This document shows, one piece after another, positions 48,980 to 62,800 of a stretch of DNA of 64,000 nucleotides. The position numbers were made by a program, and so were the translations under genes. The notes beneath the pieces were generated by a model. The model made no database searches. It was not told where the DNA came from and saw only the letters and a list, made by a program, of their open reading frames with translations. The DNA is from Eutreptiella sp. 'Long Island Sound 2002' (Eukaryota; Euglenozoa; Euglenophyceae; Eutreptiales; Eutreptiaceae): the NCBI GenBank assembly GCA_964036045.1, contig OZ038397.1, forward strand, positions 22,722,032-22,786,031, given 5' to 3'. Numbering within the stretch: the stretch's first letter is position 1; each line of letters starts with the position of its first letter.

Positions 48980-51900
48980 TCGGATGAAAAAAAAAATTGT
49001 CCAATTCTGGTTTTTCACAAAACGAGAATTCTCTGGTTCCCGTTTTCCACAAAACGAGAATTCTCGGATATAAAAAAAAAAATTCTCCGATTCCGGTTTT
49101 CCACAATACAAGAATTCTCGGATAAAAAAAAAAAGTCTCCAATTCTGGTTTTTCACAAAACGAGAATTCTCCAGTTCCCGTTTTCCACAAAACGAGAATT
49201 CTCTAGTTCCCGTTTTCCGAAAAACGAGAATTCCCGGATAAAAAAAAAAAAAAAGAAAAAAAAATTCTCCGATTCTGGTTTTCCACAATACGAGAATTCT
49301 CCAGCTCCCGTTTTCCACAAAACGAGAATTCTCGGATAAAAAAAAAAAAAATCTCCGATTCTGGTTTTCCACAAAATGAGAATTCTCCAGTTCCCGTTTT
49401 CCACCAAACGAGAATTCTCGTTTCAACAAAACGAGAATTCTCGGATGAAAAAAAAAATTGTCCAATTCTGGTTTTTCACAAAACGAGAATTCTCTGGTTC
49501 CCGTTTTCCACAAAACGAGAATTCTCGGATAAAAAAAAAAAAAAAACTCTCCGATTCTGGTTTTCCACAAAACGAGAATCCCCCCGTTCCCATTTTCCAC
49601 AACACGAGAATTCTCGGATTAAAAAAAAAAAAACAATTCTCCGATTCTGGTTTTCCACAATACGAGAATTCTCGGATAAAAAAAAAAATTCTCCGATTCT
49701 AGTTTTCCACAATCAGAGAATTCTCGGATAAAAAAAAAAAAAATTCTCCATTTCTGGTTTTCCACAAAACGAGAATTCTTGGATAAAAAAAAAAAAAATT
49801 CTTTGATTCTGGTTTTCCACAATAGGAGAATTCTCAGATAAAAAAAAAAAACAAAAAAATCTCCGATTCTGGTTTTCCAAACAACGTCTCCCGTTCCCGT
49901 TTTCGACAGAACGAGAATTCTCGGATAAAAAAAAAAAATAAAAAAAAAATTCTCCAATTCTGGTTTTCCACAAAACGAGAATTCTCGGATAAAAAAAAAA
50001 AATTCTCCGATTCTGGTTTTCTCACAATACCAGAATTCTCCCGTTCCCGTTTTCCACAAAACGAGAATTCTCGTATAAAAAAAAAAAAAATCTCCGATTG
50101 TGGTTTTCCACAATACGAGAATTTTCGGATAAAAAAAAATTCTCCAATTCTGGTTTTTCACACAACGAGAATTCTCCAGTTCCCGTTTTCCACAAAACGA
50201 GAATTCTCGGATAAAAAAAAAAAAATTCTCCGATTCTGGTTTTCCACAATACGAGAATTCTCCAGTTCCCGTTTTCCACAAAACGAGAATTCTCGGATAA
50301 AAAAAAAAAAAATTCCCCGATTCCGGTTTTCCACAAAATGAGAATTCTCCAGTTCCCGTTTTCCACCAAACGAGAATTCTCCGTTTCCACAAAACGAGAA
50401 TTCTCGGATGAAAAAAAAAAAAAAAACAAAATATTCTCCGATTCCGGTTTTCCACAAAACGAGAGTTCTCCAGTTCCCGTTTTCCACAAAACGAGAATGC
50501 TCCGTTTCCACAAAACGAGAATTCTCGGATAAAAAAAAAAAATCTCCAATTCTGGTTTTTCACAAAACGAGAATTCTCGCATAAAAAAAAAAAAAAAAAC
50601 TCTCCGATTCTGGTTCTCCACAAAACGAGAATTCTCCCGTTCCAATTTTCCACAACACGAGAATTCTCGGATAAAAAAAAAAATTCTCCGATTCTGGTTT
50701 TCCACAATACGAGAATTCTCGGATAAAAAAAAAAAAATTCTCCAATTCTGGTTTTCCACAAAACGAGAATTCTCGGATAAAAAAAAAAAAAAAGAAAAAA
50801 AAATTCTCCGATTCTGGTTTTCCACAATACGAGAATTCTCCAGTTCCCGTTTTCCACAAAACGAGAATTCTCGGATAAAAAAAAAAAAAACAACTCTCCG
50901 ATTCTGGTTTTCCACAAAACGAGAATTCCCCCGTTCCCATTTTCCACAACACGAGAATTCTCGGATAAAAAAAAAAATTCTCCGATTCTGGTTTTCCACA
51001 ATACGAGAATTCTCGGATAAAAGAAAAAAAAATTCTCCAATTCTGGTTTCCCACAAAACGAGAATTCTCGGATAAAAAAAAAAATTCTTTGATTCTGGTT
51101 TTCCACAATAGGAGAATTCTCGGATAAGAAAAAAAAAAATTCTCCAATTCTGGTTTTTCACAAAACGAGAATTCTCCAGGTACCGTTTTCCACAGAACGA
51201 GAATTCTCGGATAAAAAAAAAAAAATTCTCCGATTCTGGTTTTCCACAATACGAGAATTCTCCCGTTCCCGTTTTCAACAAAACGAGAATTCTCGGATAA
51301 AAAAAAAAACTATTCTCTGATTCCGGTTTTCCACAATACGAGAACTCTCGGATAAAAAAAAAAAATTCTCCAATTCTGGTTTTTCACAAAACGAGAATTC
51401 TCCCGTTCCCGTTTTGCAAAAAACGAGAATTCTCGGATTAAAAAAAAAAAAAAAAAAAATCTCCGATTCTGGTTTTCCACAATACGAGAATTCTCCAGTT
51501 CCCGTTTTCCACAAAAAACGAGATTTCTCGGATAAAAAAGAAAAAAAAAATTCTCCGATTCTGGTTTTCCACAATACGAGAATTCTCCCGTTCCCGTTTT
51601 CCACAAAACGAGAATTCTCGGATTAAAAAAAAAATTCTCCATTTCTGGTTTTCCACAATACGAGAACTCTCGGATAAAAAAAAAAATTCTCCAATTCTGG
51701 TTTTTCACAAAACGAGAATTCTCCAGTTCCCGTTTTCCACAAAACGAGAATTCTCGGATAAAAAAGAAAAAAAAAATTCTCCGATTCTGGTTTTCCACAA
51801 TACGAGAATTCTCCCGTTCCCGTTTTCCACAAAACGAGAATTCTCGGATTAAAAAAAAAAAAAAATTCCCCGATTCTGGTTTTCCACAATATGAGAACTC

Positions 51901-52665
51901 TCGGATAAAAAAAAAAAATCTCCAATTCTGGTTTTTCACACAACGAGAATTCTCCAGTTCCCGTTTTCCACAAAACGAGAATTCTCGGATAAAAAAAAAA
52001 TTCTCCGATTCTGGTTTTCCACAATACGAGAATTCTCCAGTTCCCGTTTTCCACAAAACGAGAATTCTCGGATAAAAAAAAAATCTCCGATTCTGGTTTT
52101 CCACAAAATGAGAATTCTCCAGTTCCCGTTTTCCACCAAACGAGAATTCTCCGTTTCCACAAAACGAGAATTCTCGGATGAAAGAAAAAAAAACAAAATA
52201 TTCTCCGATTCCGGTTTTCCACAAAACGAGAGTTCTCCAGTTCCCGTTTTCCACAAAATGAGAATGCTCCGTTTCCACAAAACGAGAATTCTCGGATAAA
52301 AAAAAAAAAAATCTCCAATTCTGGTTTTTCACAAAACGAGAATTCTCGGATAAAAAAAAAAAAAATTCTCCGATTCTGGTTTTCCACAATACGAGAATTC
52401 TCCCGTTCCCGTTTTCCACAAAACGAGAATTCTCGGATTAAAAAAAAAAAAAAATTCTCCGATTCCGGTTTTCTACAATACGAGAACTCTCGGATAAAAA
52501 AAAAATTCTCCAATTGTGGTTTTTCACAAAAGGAGAATTCTCCCGTTCCCGTTTTCCAAAAAACGAGAATTCTCGGATTAAAAAAAAAAAAAAATCCTCC
52601 GATTCTGGTTTTCCACAATACGAGAATTCTCCAGTTCCCATTTTCCACAAAACGAGAATTCTCGG
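48980..52665. repeat. ~3.7-kb tandem HOR, copy 1
   Basis: Shares a long marker series with 52666-56640: GGATATAAAA linker with CCGATTCCGG, TTTTCCGAAAAACGAG, TTTCAACAAAACGAG, a CTCCATTTCTGG monomer, the ACAACGTCTCCCG deletion (49881 and 53537, offset 3656), TTTTCTCACAATACCAG, CAGGTACCG, ACTATTCTCTGATTCC, CCCGTTTTGCAAAAAACG and AATTGTGG with CAAAAGGAG (about 52511 and 56495). Confidence 0.85.
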
Positions 52666-55600
52666 ATGAAAAAAAAAAATTGTCCAATTCTGGTTTTTCA
52701 CAAAACGAGAATTCTCTGGTTCCCGATTTTCCACAAAACGAGAATTCTCGGATATAAAAAAAAAAATTCTCCGATTCCGGTTTTCCACAATACAAGAATT
52801 CTCGGATAAAAAAAAAAAAAGTCTCCAATTCTGGTTTTTCACAAAACGAGAATTCTCCAGTTCCCGTTTTCCACAAAACGAGAATTCTCTAGTTCCCGTT
52901 TTCCGAAAAACGAGAATTCCCGGATAAAAAAAAAAAAAAAGAAAAAAAAATTCTCCGATTCTGGTTTTCCACAAAACGAGAATTCTCGGATAAAAAAAAA
53001 AAAAAATCTCCGATTCTGGTTTTCCACAAAATGAGAATTCTCCAGTTCCCGTTTTCCACCAAACGAGAATTCTCGTTTCAACAAAACGAGAATTCTCGGA
53101 TGAAAAAAAAAATTGTCCAATTCTGGTTTTTCACAAAACGAGAATTCTCTGGTTCCCGTTTTCCACAAAACGAGAATTCTCGGATAAAAAAAAAAAAAAA
53201 AAACTCTCCGATTCTGGTTTTCCACAAAACGAGAATCCCCCCGTTCCCATTTTCCACAACACGAGAATTCTCGGATTAAAAAAAAAAACAATTCTCCGAT
53301 TCTGGTTTTCCACAATACGAGAATTCTCGGATAAAAAAAAAAATTCTCCGATTCTAGTTTTCCACAATCAGAGAATTCTCGGATAAAAAAAAAAAAAAAT
53401 TCTCCATTTCTGGTTTTCCACAAAACGAGAATTCTTGGATAAAAAAAAAAAAAATTCTTTGATTCTGGTTTTCCACAATAGGAGAATTCTCAGATAAAAA
53501 AAAAAAACAAAAAAATCTCCGATTCTGGTTTTCCAAACAACGTCTCCCGTTCCCATTTTCGACAGAACGAGAATTCTCGGATAAAAAAAAAAAATAAAAA
53601 AAAAATTCTCCAATTCTGGTTTTCCACAAAACGAGAATTCTCGGATAAAAAAAAAATTCTCCGATTCTGGTTTTCTCACAATACCAGAATTCTCCCGTTC
53701 CCGTTTTCCACAAAACGAGAATTCTCGTATCAAAAAAAAAAAAATTTCCGATTGTGGTTTTCCACAATACGAGAATTTTCGGATAAAAAAAAATTCTCCA
53801 ATTCTGGTTTTTCACACAACGAGAATTCTCCAGTTCCCGTTTTCCACAAAACGAGAATTCTCGGATAAAAAAAAAAAAAAATTCTCCGATTCTGGTTTTC
53901 CACAATACGAGAATTCTCCAGTTCCCGTTTTCAACAAAACGAGAATTCTCGGATAAAAAAAAAAATTCCCCGATTCTGGTTTTCCACAAAATGAGAATTC
54001 TCCAGTTCCCGTTTTCCACCAAACGAGAATTCTCCGTTTCCACAAAACGAGAATTCTCGGATGAAAAAAAAAAAAACAAAATATTCTCCGATTCCGGTTT
54101 TCCACAAAACGAGAGTTCTCCAGTTCCCGTTTTCCACAAAACGAGAATGCTCCGTTTCCACAAAACGAGAATTCTCGGATAAAAAAAAAAAAATCTCCAA
54201 TTCTGGTTTTTCACAAAACGAGAATTCTCGGATAAAAAAAAAAAAAAAAAACTCTCCGATTCTGGTTCTCCACAAAACGAGAATTCTCCCGTTCCAATTT
54301 TCCACAACACGAGAATTCTCGGATAAAAAAAAAAAAATTCTCCGATTCTGGTTTTCCACAATACGAGAATTCTCGGATAAAAAAAAAAATTCTCCAATTC
54401 TGGTTTTCCACAAAACGAGAATTCTCGGATAAAAAAAAAAAAAAAAGAAAAAAAAATTCTCCGATTCTGGTTTTCCACAATACGAGAATTCTCCAGTTCC
54501 CGTTTTCCACAAAACGAGAATTCTCGGATAAAAAAAAAAAACAACTCTCCGATTCTGGTTTTCCACAAAACGAGAATTCCCCCGTTCCCATTTTCCACAA
54601 CAGGAGAATTCTCGGATAAAAAAAAAAATTCTCCGATTCTGGTTTTCCACAATACGAGAATTCTCGGATAAAAGAAAAAAAAAATTCTCCAATTCTGGTT
54701 TTCCACAAAACGAGAATTCTCGGATAAAAAAAAAAAATTCTTTGATTCTGGTTTTCCACAATAGGAGAATTCTCGGATAAGAAAAAAAAAATTCTCCAAT
54801 TCTGGTTTTTCACAAAACGAGAATTCTCCAGGTACCGTTTTCCACAGAACGAGAATTCTCGGATAAAAAAAAAAAAAAATTCTCCGATTCTGGTTTTCCA
54901 CAATACGAGAATTCTCCCGTTCCCGTTTTCAACAAAACGAGAATTCTCGGATAAAAAAAAAAACTATTCTCTGATTCCGGTTTTCCACAATACGAGAACT
55001 CTCGGATAAAAAAAAAAAATTCTCCAATTCTGGTTTTTCACAAAACGAGAATTCTCCCGTTCCCGTTTTGCAAAAAACGAGAATTCTCGGATTAAAAAAA
55101 AAAAAAAAAAATCTCCGATTCTGGTTTTCCACAATACGAGAATTCTCCAGTTCCCGTTTTCCACAAAAAACGAGAATTCTCGGATAAAAAAGAAAAAAAA
55201 ATTCTCCGATTCTGGTTTTCCACAATACGAGAATTCTCCCGTTCCCGTTTTCCACAAAACGAGAATTCTCGGATTAAAAAAAAAAAAAATTCTCCGATTC
55301 TGGTTTTCCACAATACGAGAACTCTCGGATAAAAAAAAAAAAATTCTCCAATTCTGGTTTTTCACAAAACGAGAATTCTCCCGTTCCCGTTTTCCAAAAA
55401 ACGAGAATTCTCGGATTAAAAAAAATAAAAAGAAAAAAAAATCCTCCGATTCTGGTTTTCCACAATACGAGAATTCTCCAGTTCCCGTTTTCCACAAAAC
55501 GAGAATTCTCGGATAAAAAAGAAAAAAAAATTCTCCGATTCTGGTTTTCCACAATACGAGAATTCTCCTGCTCCCGTTTTCCACAAAACGAGAATTCTCG

Positions 55601-56640
55601 GATAAAAAAAAAATTCTCCATTTCTGGTTTTCCACAATACGAGAACTCTCGGATAAAAAAAAAAATTCTCCAATTCTGGTTTTTCACAAAACGAGAATTC
55701 TCCAGTTCCCGTTTTCCACAAAACGAGAATTCTCGGATAAAAAAGAAAAAAAAATTCTCCGATTCTGGTTTTCCACAATACGAGAATTCTCCCGTTCCCG
55801 TTTTCCACAAAACGAGAATTCTCGGATTAAAAAAAAAAAAAAATTCCCCGATTCTGGTTTTCCACAATATGAGAACTCTCGGATAAAAAAAAAAAAATCT
55901 CCAATTCTGGTTTTTCACACAACGAGAATTCTCCAGTTCCCGTTTTCCACAAAACGAGAATTCTCGGATAAAAAAAAATTCTCCGATTCTGGTTTTCCAC
56001 AATACGAGAATTCTCCAAATCCCGTTTTCCACAAAACGAGAATTCTCGGATAAAAAAAAAAAATCTCCGATTCTGGTTTTCCACAAAATGAGAATTCTCC
56101 AGTTCCCGTTTTCCACCAAACGAGAATTCTCCGTTTCCACAAAACGAGAATTCTCGGATGAAAGAAAAAAAAACAAAATATTCTCCGATTCCGGTTTTCC
56201 ACAAAACGAGAGTTCTCCAGTTCCCGTTTTCCACAAAATGAGAATGCTCCGTTTCCACAAAACGAGAATTCTCGGATAAAAAAAAAAAATCTCCAATTCT
56301 GGTTTTTCACAAAACGAGAATTCTCGGAATAAAAAAAAAAAAATTCTCCGATTCTGGTTTTCCACAATACGAGAATTCTCCCGTTCCCGTTTTCCACAAA
56401 ACGAGAATTCTCGGATTAAACAAAAAAAAAAATTCTCCGATTCCGGTTTTCCACAATACGAGAACTCTCGGATAAAAAAAAAAATTCTCCAATTGTGGTT
56501 TTTCACAAAAGGAGAATTCTCCCGTTCCCGTTTTCCAAAAAACGAGAATTCTCGGATTAAAAAAAAAAAAAAAAAATCCTCCGATTCTGGTTTTCCACAA
56601 TACGAGAATTCTCCAGTTCGCATTTTCCACAAAACGAGAA
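52666..56640. repeat. ~3.7-kb tandem HOR, copy 2 (with ~0.3-kb insertion)
   Basis: Collinear with copy 1 at an offset near 3656. The offset rises to about 3984 towards the right, where roughly 330 bp of extra composite units has been gained around 55300-55620, including a GGATTAAAAAAAATAAAAAG linker. The added sequence is ordinary domain III satellite. Confidence 0.83.
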
Positions 56641-58934
56641 TTCTCGGATTAAAAAAAAAAAAAAAAATCTCCGATTCTGGTTTTCCACAATACGAGAATT
56701 CTCCAGTTCCCGTTTTCCGGAAAACGAGAATTCTCGGATAAAAAAAAAAAAAAATTCTCCGATTCTGGTTTTCCACAATAGGAGAACTCTCGGATAAAAA
56801 AAAAAAATTCTCCAATTCTGGTTTTTCACAAAAAGAGAATTTTCCAGTTCCCGTTTTCCACAAAACGAGAATTCTCGGATGGAAAATAAAAAAAAAGAAA
56901 AAAAAATTCTCCGATTCTGGTTTTCCACAATACGAGAATTCTCCAGTTCCCGTTTTCCACAAAACGAGAATTCTCGGATAAAAAAAAAAAAATCTCCGAT
57001 TCTGGTTTTCCACAAAGTGAGAATTCTCCAGTTCCCGTTCTCCACCAAACGAGAATTCTCCGTTTCCACAAAACGAGAATTCTCGGAAGAAAAAAAAAAA
57101 AACAAAAAATTCTCCAATTCTGGTTTTTCACAAAACGAGAATTCTCTGGTTCCCGTTTTCCACAAAACGAGAATTCTCGGATAAAAAAAAAAAAACAACT
57201 CTCCGATTCTGGTTTTCCACAAAACGAGAATTCCCCCGTTCCCATTTTCCACAACAGGAGAATTCTCGGATAAAAAAAATAAAAAATTCTCCGATTCTGT
57301 TTTTCCACAATACAAGAATTCTCGGATAAAAAAAAAAAAATTCTCCAATTCTGGTTTTCCACAAAACGAGAATTCTCGGATAAAAAAAAAAATTCTTTGA
57401 TTCTGGTTTTCCACAATAGAAGAATTCTCGGATAAAAAAAAAATTCTCCAATTCTGGTTTTTCACAAAACGAGAGTTCTCCAGTTCCCGTTTTCCACAAA
57501 ACGAGAATTCTCGGATAAAAAAAAAAAAAATTCTCCGATTCTGGTTTTCCACAATACGAGAATTCTCCCGTTCCCGTTTTCGACAAAACGAGAATTCTCT
57601 GATAAAAAAAAAAAAAAATTCTCCGATTCTGGTTTTCCACAATACGAGAACTCTCGGATAAAAAAAAAATTCTCCAATTCTGGTTTTTCACAAAACGAGA
57701 ATTCTCCCGTTCCCGTTTTCCAAAAAACGAGAATTCTCGGATTAAAAAAAAAAAAAAGAAAAAAATCTCCGATTCTGGTTTTCCACAATACGAGAATTCT
57801 CCAGTTCCCGTTTTCCACAAAACGAGAATTCTCGGATAAAAAAGAAAAAAAAAATTCTCCGATTCTGGTTTTCCACAATACGAGAATTCTCCCGTTCCCG
57901 TTTTCCACAAAACGAGAATTCTCGGATTAAAAAAAAAAAAAAATTCTCCGATTCCGGTTTTCCACAATAAGAGAACTCTCGGATAAAAAAAAAATTCTCC
58001 AATTCTGGTTTTTCACAAAAGGAGAATTCTCCCGTTCCCGTTTTCCAAAAAACGAGAATTCTCGGACTAAAAAGAAAAAAAAATCCTCCGATTCTGGTTT
58101 TCCACAATACGAGAATTCTCCAGTTCCCGTTTTCCACAAAACGAGAATTCTCGGATTAAAAAAAAAAAAAAATCTCCGATTCTGGTTTTCCACAATACGA
58201 GAATTCTCCAGTTCCCGCTTTCCACAAAACGAGAATTCTCGGATAAAAAAAAAAAAAAATTCTCCGATTCTGTTTTTCCACAATACGAGAACTCTCGGAT
58301 AAAAAAAAAAAAAATTCTCCAATTCTGGTTTTTCACAAAACGAGAATTCTCCAGTTCCCGTTTTCCACAAAACGAGAATTCTCGGATAAAAAAGAAAAAA
58401 AAAATTCTCCGATTCTGGTTTTCCACAATACGAGAATTCTCCCGTTCCCGTTTTCCACAAAACGAGAATTCTCGGATTAAAAAAAAAAAAATTCTCCGAT
58501 TCTGGTTTTCCACAATACGAGAACTCTCGGATAAAAAAAAAAAATTCTCCAATTCTGGTTTTTCACAAAACGAGAATTCTCCCGTTCCCGTTTTCCAAAA
58601 AACGAGAATTCTCGGATTAAAAAAAAAAAAAAAATCTCCGATTCGCTTTCCACAATACGAGAATTCACCAGTTCCCGTTTTCCACAAAACGAGAATTCTC
58701 GGATAAAACAAAAAAAGAAAAAAAAAACTCTCCGATTCTGGTTTTCCACAAAATGAGAATTCTCCAGTTCCCGTTTTCCACCAAACGAGAATTCTCCGTT
58801 TCCACAAAACGAGAATTCTCGGATGGAAAAAAAAAAAAATTCTCCGATTCCGGTTTTCCACAAAACGAGAATTCTCCAGTTCCCGTTTTCCACAAAACGA
58901 GAATGCTCCGTTTCCACAAAACAAGAATTCTCGG

Positions 58935-60460
58935 ATAAAAAAAAAAAATTCTCCAATTCTGGTTTTTCACAAAACGAGAATTCTCCAGTTCCCGTTTTCC
59001 ACCGAACGAGAATTCTCCGTTTCCACAAAACGAGAATTCTCGGATGAAAAAAAAAAAAAAACAAAAAATTCTCCGATTCCGGTTTTCCACAAAACGAGAA
59101 TTCTCCAATTCCCGTTTTCCACAAAACGAGAATGCTCCGTTTCCACAAAACGAGAATTCTCGGATAAAAAAAAAAAAATTCTCCGATTTTGGTTTTCCAC
59201 AATACGAGAATTCTCGGATAAAAAAAAAGAAAAAAAAATAAAAAAATTCTCCAATTCTGGTTTTCCACAAAACGAGAATTCTCGGATAAAAAAAAATATT
59301 CTTGGATTCTGGTTTTCCACAATAGGAGAATTCTCGGATAAAAAAAAAATTCTCCAATTCCTGTTCTCCACAAAACGAGAATTCTCCGGTTCCCGTTTTC
59401 CACAACACGAGAATTCTCGGATAAAAAAAAAAAATTCTCCGATTCTGGTTTTCCACAATACGAGAATTCTCGGATAAAAAAAAAATTCTCCAATTCTGGT
59501 TTCTCACAAAACGAGAATTCTCCAGTTCCCGTTTTCCACAAAACGAGAATTCCCGGATAAAAAAAAAAATTCTCCGATTCTGGTTTTCCACAATACGAGA
59601 ATTCTCCAGTTCCCGTTTTCCACAAAACGAGAATTCTCGGATAAAAAAAAAAAAATTCTCCCATTCTGGTTTTCCACAAAATGAGAATTCTCCAGTTCCC
59701 GTTTTCCACCAAACGAAAATTCTCCGTTTCCACAAAACGAGAATTCTCGGATGAAAAAAAGAAAAAAAAATTTTTTTCCGCTTCCGGTTTTCCACAAAAC
59801 AAGAATTCTCCAGTTCCCGTTTTCCACAAAACGAGAATGCTCCGTTTCCACAAAACGAGAATTCTCGGAAAAAAAAAAATTCTCCAATTCTGGTTTTTCA
59901 CAAAACGAGAATTCTCCAGTTCCCGTTTTCCACAAAACGAGAATTCTCGGATAAAAAAGAAAAAAAAAATTCTCCGATTCTGGTCTTCCACAATACGAGA
60001 ATTCTCCCGTTCCCGTTTTCCACAAAACGAGAATTCTCGGATTAAAAAAAAAAAAAAATTCTCCGATTCTGGTTTTCCACAATACGAGAACTCTCGGATA
60101 AAAAAAAAAATTCTCCAATTCTGGTTTTTCACAAAACGAGAATTCTCCCGTTCCCGTTTTCCAAAAAACGAGAATTCTCGGATTAAAAAAAAAAAAAATC
60201 TCCGATTCTGGTTTTCCACAATACGAGAATTCACCAGTTCCCGTTTTCCACAAAACGAGAATTCTCGGATAAAAAAAAAAAAATCTCCGATTCTGGTTTT
60301 CCACAATACGAGAATTCTCCAGTTCCCGTTTTCCACAAAACGAGAATTCTCGGATAAAAAAAAAAAAAAAACTCTCCGATTCTGGTTTTCCACAAAATGA
60401 GAATTCTCCAGTTCCCGTTCTCCACAAAACGAGAATGCTCCGTTTCCACAAAACGAGAAT
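58935..60460. repeat. ~1.42-kb tandem HOR, copy 1
   Basis: Marker order: CCACCGAACGAG short-monomer cassette (about 59000), CCGATTTTGG, CCAATTCCTGTTCTCC, CCACCAAACGAAAATTC, a GAAAAAAGAAAAAAA-T7 linker with CCGCTTCCGG (about 59770), CTGGTCTTCC. It is about 110 bp longer than copy 2 because of an extra AAAGAAAAAAAATAAAA-linked unit near 59220-59340. Confidence 0.83.
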
Positions 60461-61876
60461 TCTCGAATAAAAAAAAAAATTCTCCAATTCTGGTTTTTCA
60501 CAAAACGAGAATTCTCCAGTTCCCGTTTTCCACCGAACGAGAATTCTCCGTTTCCACAAAACGAGAATTCTCGGATGAAAAAAAAAAAAAAACAAAAAAT
60601 TCTCCGATTCCGGTTTTCCACAAAACGAGAATTCTCCAGTTCCCGTTTTCCACAAAACGAGAATGCTCCGTTTCCACAAAACGAGAATTCTCGGATAAAA
60701 AAAAAATATTCTCCGATTTTGGTTTTCCACAATACGAGAATTCTCGGATAAAAAAAAAATTCTCCAATTCCTGTTCTCCACAAAACGAGAATTCTCCGGT
60801 TCCCGTTTTCCACAACACGAGAATTCTCGGATAAAAAAAAAATTTCTCCGATTCTGGTTTTCCACAATACGAGAATTCTCGGATAAAAAAAAAAAATTCT
60901 CCAATTCTGGTTTTTCACAAAACGAGAATTCTCCAGTTCCCGTTTTCCACAAAACGAGAATTCTCGGATAAAAAAAAAAAAAATTCTCCGATTCTCGTTT
61001 TCCACAATACGAGAATTCTCCAGTTCCCGTTTTCCACAAAACGAGAATTCTCGGATAAAAAAAAAAAAAAATTCTCCCATTCTGGTTTTCCACAAAATGA
61101 GAATTCTCCAGTTCCCGTTTTCCACCAAACGAAAATTCTCCGTTTCCACAAAACGAGAATTCTCGGATGAAAAAAAGAAAAAAATTTTTTTTTCCGCTTC
61201 CGGTTTTCCACAAAACAAGAATTCTCCAGTTCCCGTTTTCCACAAAACGAGAATGCTCCGTTTCCACAAAACGAGAATTCTCGGAAAAAAAAAATTCTCC
61301 AATTCTGGTTTTTCACAAAACGAGAATTCTCCAGTTCCCGTTTTCCACAAAACGAGAATTCTCGGATAAAAAAGAAAAAAAAAATTCTCCGATTCTGGTC
61401 TTCCACAATACGAGAATTCTCCCGTTCCCATTTTCCACAAAACGAGAATTCTCGGATTAAAAAAAAAAAAATTCTCCGATTCTGGTTTTCCACAATACGA
61501 GAACTCTCGGATAAAAAAAAAAAAATTCTCCAATTCTGGTTTTTCACAAAACGAGAATTCTCCCGTTCCCGTTTTCCAAAAAACGAGAATTCTCGGATTA
61601 AAAAAAAAAAAAATCTCCGATTCTGGTTTTCCACAATACGAGAATTCACCAGTTCCCGTTTTCCACAAAACGAGAATTCTCGGATAAAAAAAAAAAAAAA
61701 TCTCCGATTCTGGTTTTCCACAATACGAGAATTCTCCAGTTCCCGTTTTCCACAAAACGAGAATTCTCGGATAAAAAAAAAAAAAAACTCTCCGATTCTG
61801 GTTTTCCACAAAATGAGAATTCTCCAGTTCCCGTTCTCCACAAAACGAGAATGCTCCGTTTCCACAAAACGAGAAT
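60461..61876. repeat. ~1.42-kb tandem HOR, copy 2
   Basis: Same order as copy 1. The starting linker CTCGAATAAAA lies at about 60460 and 61876 (offset 1416). The A-to-T linker with CCGCTTCCGG is near 61190. Confidence 0.85.
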
Positions 61877-62800
61877 TCTCGAATAAAAAAAAAAATTCTC
61901 CAATTCTGGTTTTTCACAAAACGAGAATTCTCCAGTTCCCGTTTTCCACCGAACGAGAATTCTCCGTTTCCACAAAACGAGAATTCTCGGATGAAAAAAA
62001 AAAAAAACAAAAAATTCTCCGATTCCGGTTTTCCACAAAACGAGAATTCTCCAGTTCCCGTTTTCCACAAAACGAGAATGCTCCGTTTCCACAAAACGAG
62101 AATTCTCGGATAAAAAAAAATATTCTCCGATTTTGGTTTTCCACAATACGAGAATTCTCGGATAAAAAAAAAATTCTCCAATTCCTGTTCTCCACAAAAC
62201 GAGAATTCTCCGGTTCCCGTTTTCCACAACACGAGAATTCTCGGATAAAAAAAAAAATTCTCCGATTCTGGTTTTCCACAATACGAGAATTCTCGGATAA
62301 AAAAAAAAAATTCTCCAATTCTGGTTTTTCACAAAACGAGAATTCTCCAGTTCCCGTTTTCCACAAAACGAGAATTCTCGGATAAAAAAAAAAAATTCTC
62401 CGACTCTGGTTTTCCACAATACGAGAATTCTCCAGTTCCCGTTTTCCACAAAACGAGAATTCTCGGATAAACAAAAAAAAAATTCTCCCATTCTGGTTTT
62501 CCACAAAATGAGATTTCTCCAGTTCCCGTTTTCCACCAAACGAAAATTCTCCGTTTCCACAAAACGAGAATTCTCGGATGAAAAAAAGAAAAAAATTTTT
62601 TTTTTCCGATTCCGGTTTTCCACAAAACAAGAATTCTCCAGTTCCCGTTTTCCACAAAACGAGAATGCTCCGTTTCCACAAAACGAGAATTCTCGGAAAA
62701 AAAAAATTCTCCAATTCTGGTTTTTCACAAAACGAGAATTCTCCAGTTCCCGTTTTCCACAAAACGAGAATTCTCGGATAAAGGAAAAAAAAAAAATTCT
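61877..62800. repeat. ~1.42-kb tandem HOR, partial copy 3
   Basis: Matches copy 2 from CCACCGAACGAG (about 61947) through CCACCAAACGAAAATTC and the A-to-T linker (about 62595, here followed by CCGATTCCGG). It then diverges at a CCCATTTTCCGTAAAACG monomer near 62840. Confidence 0.82.
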
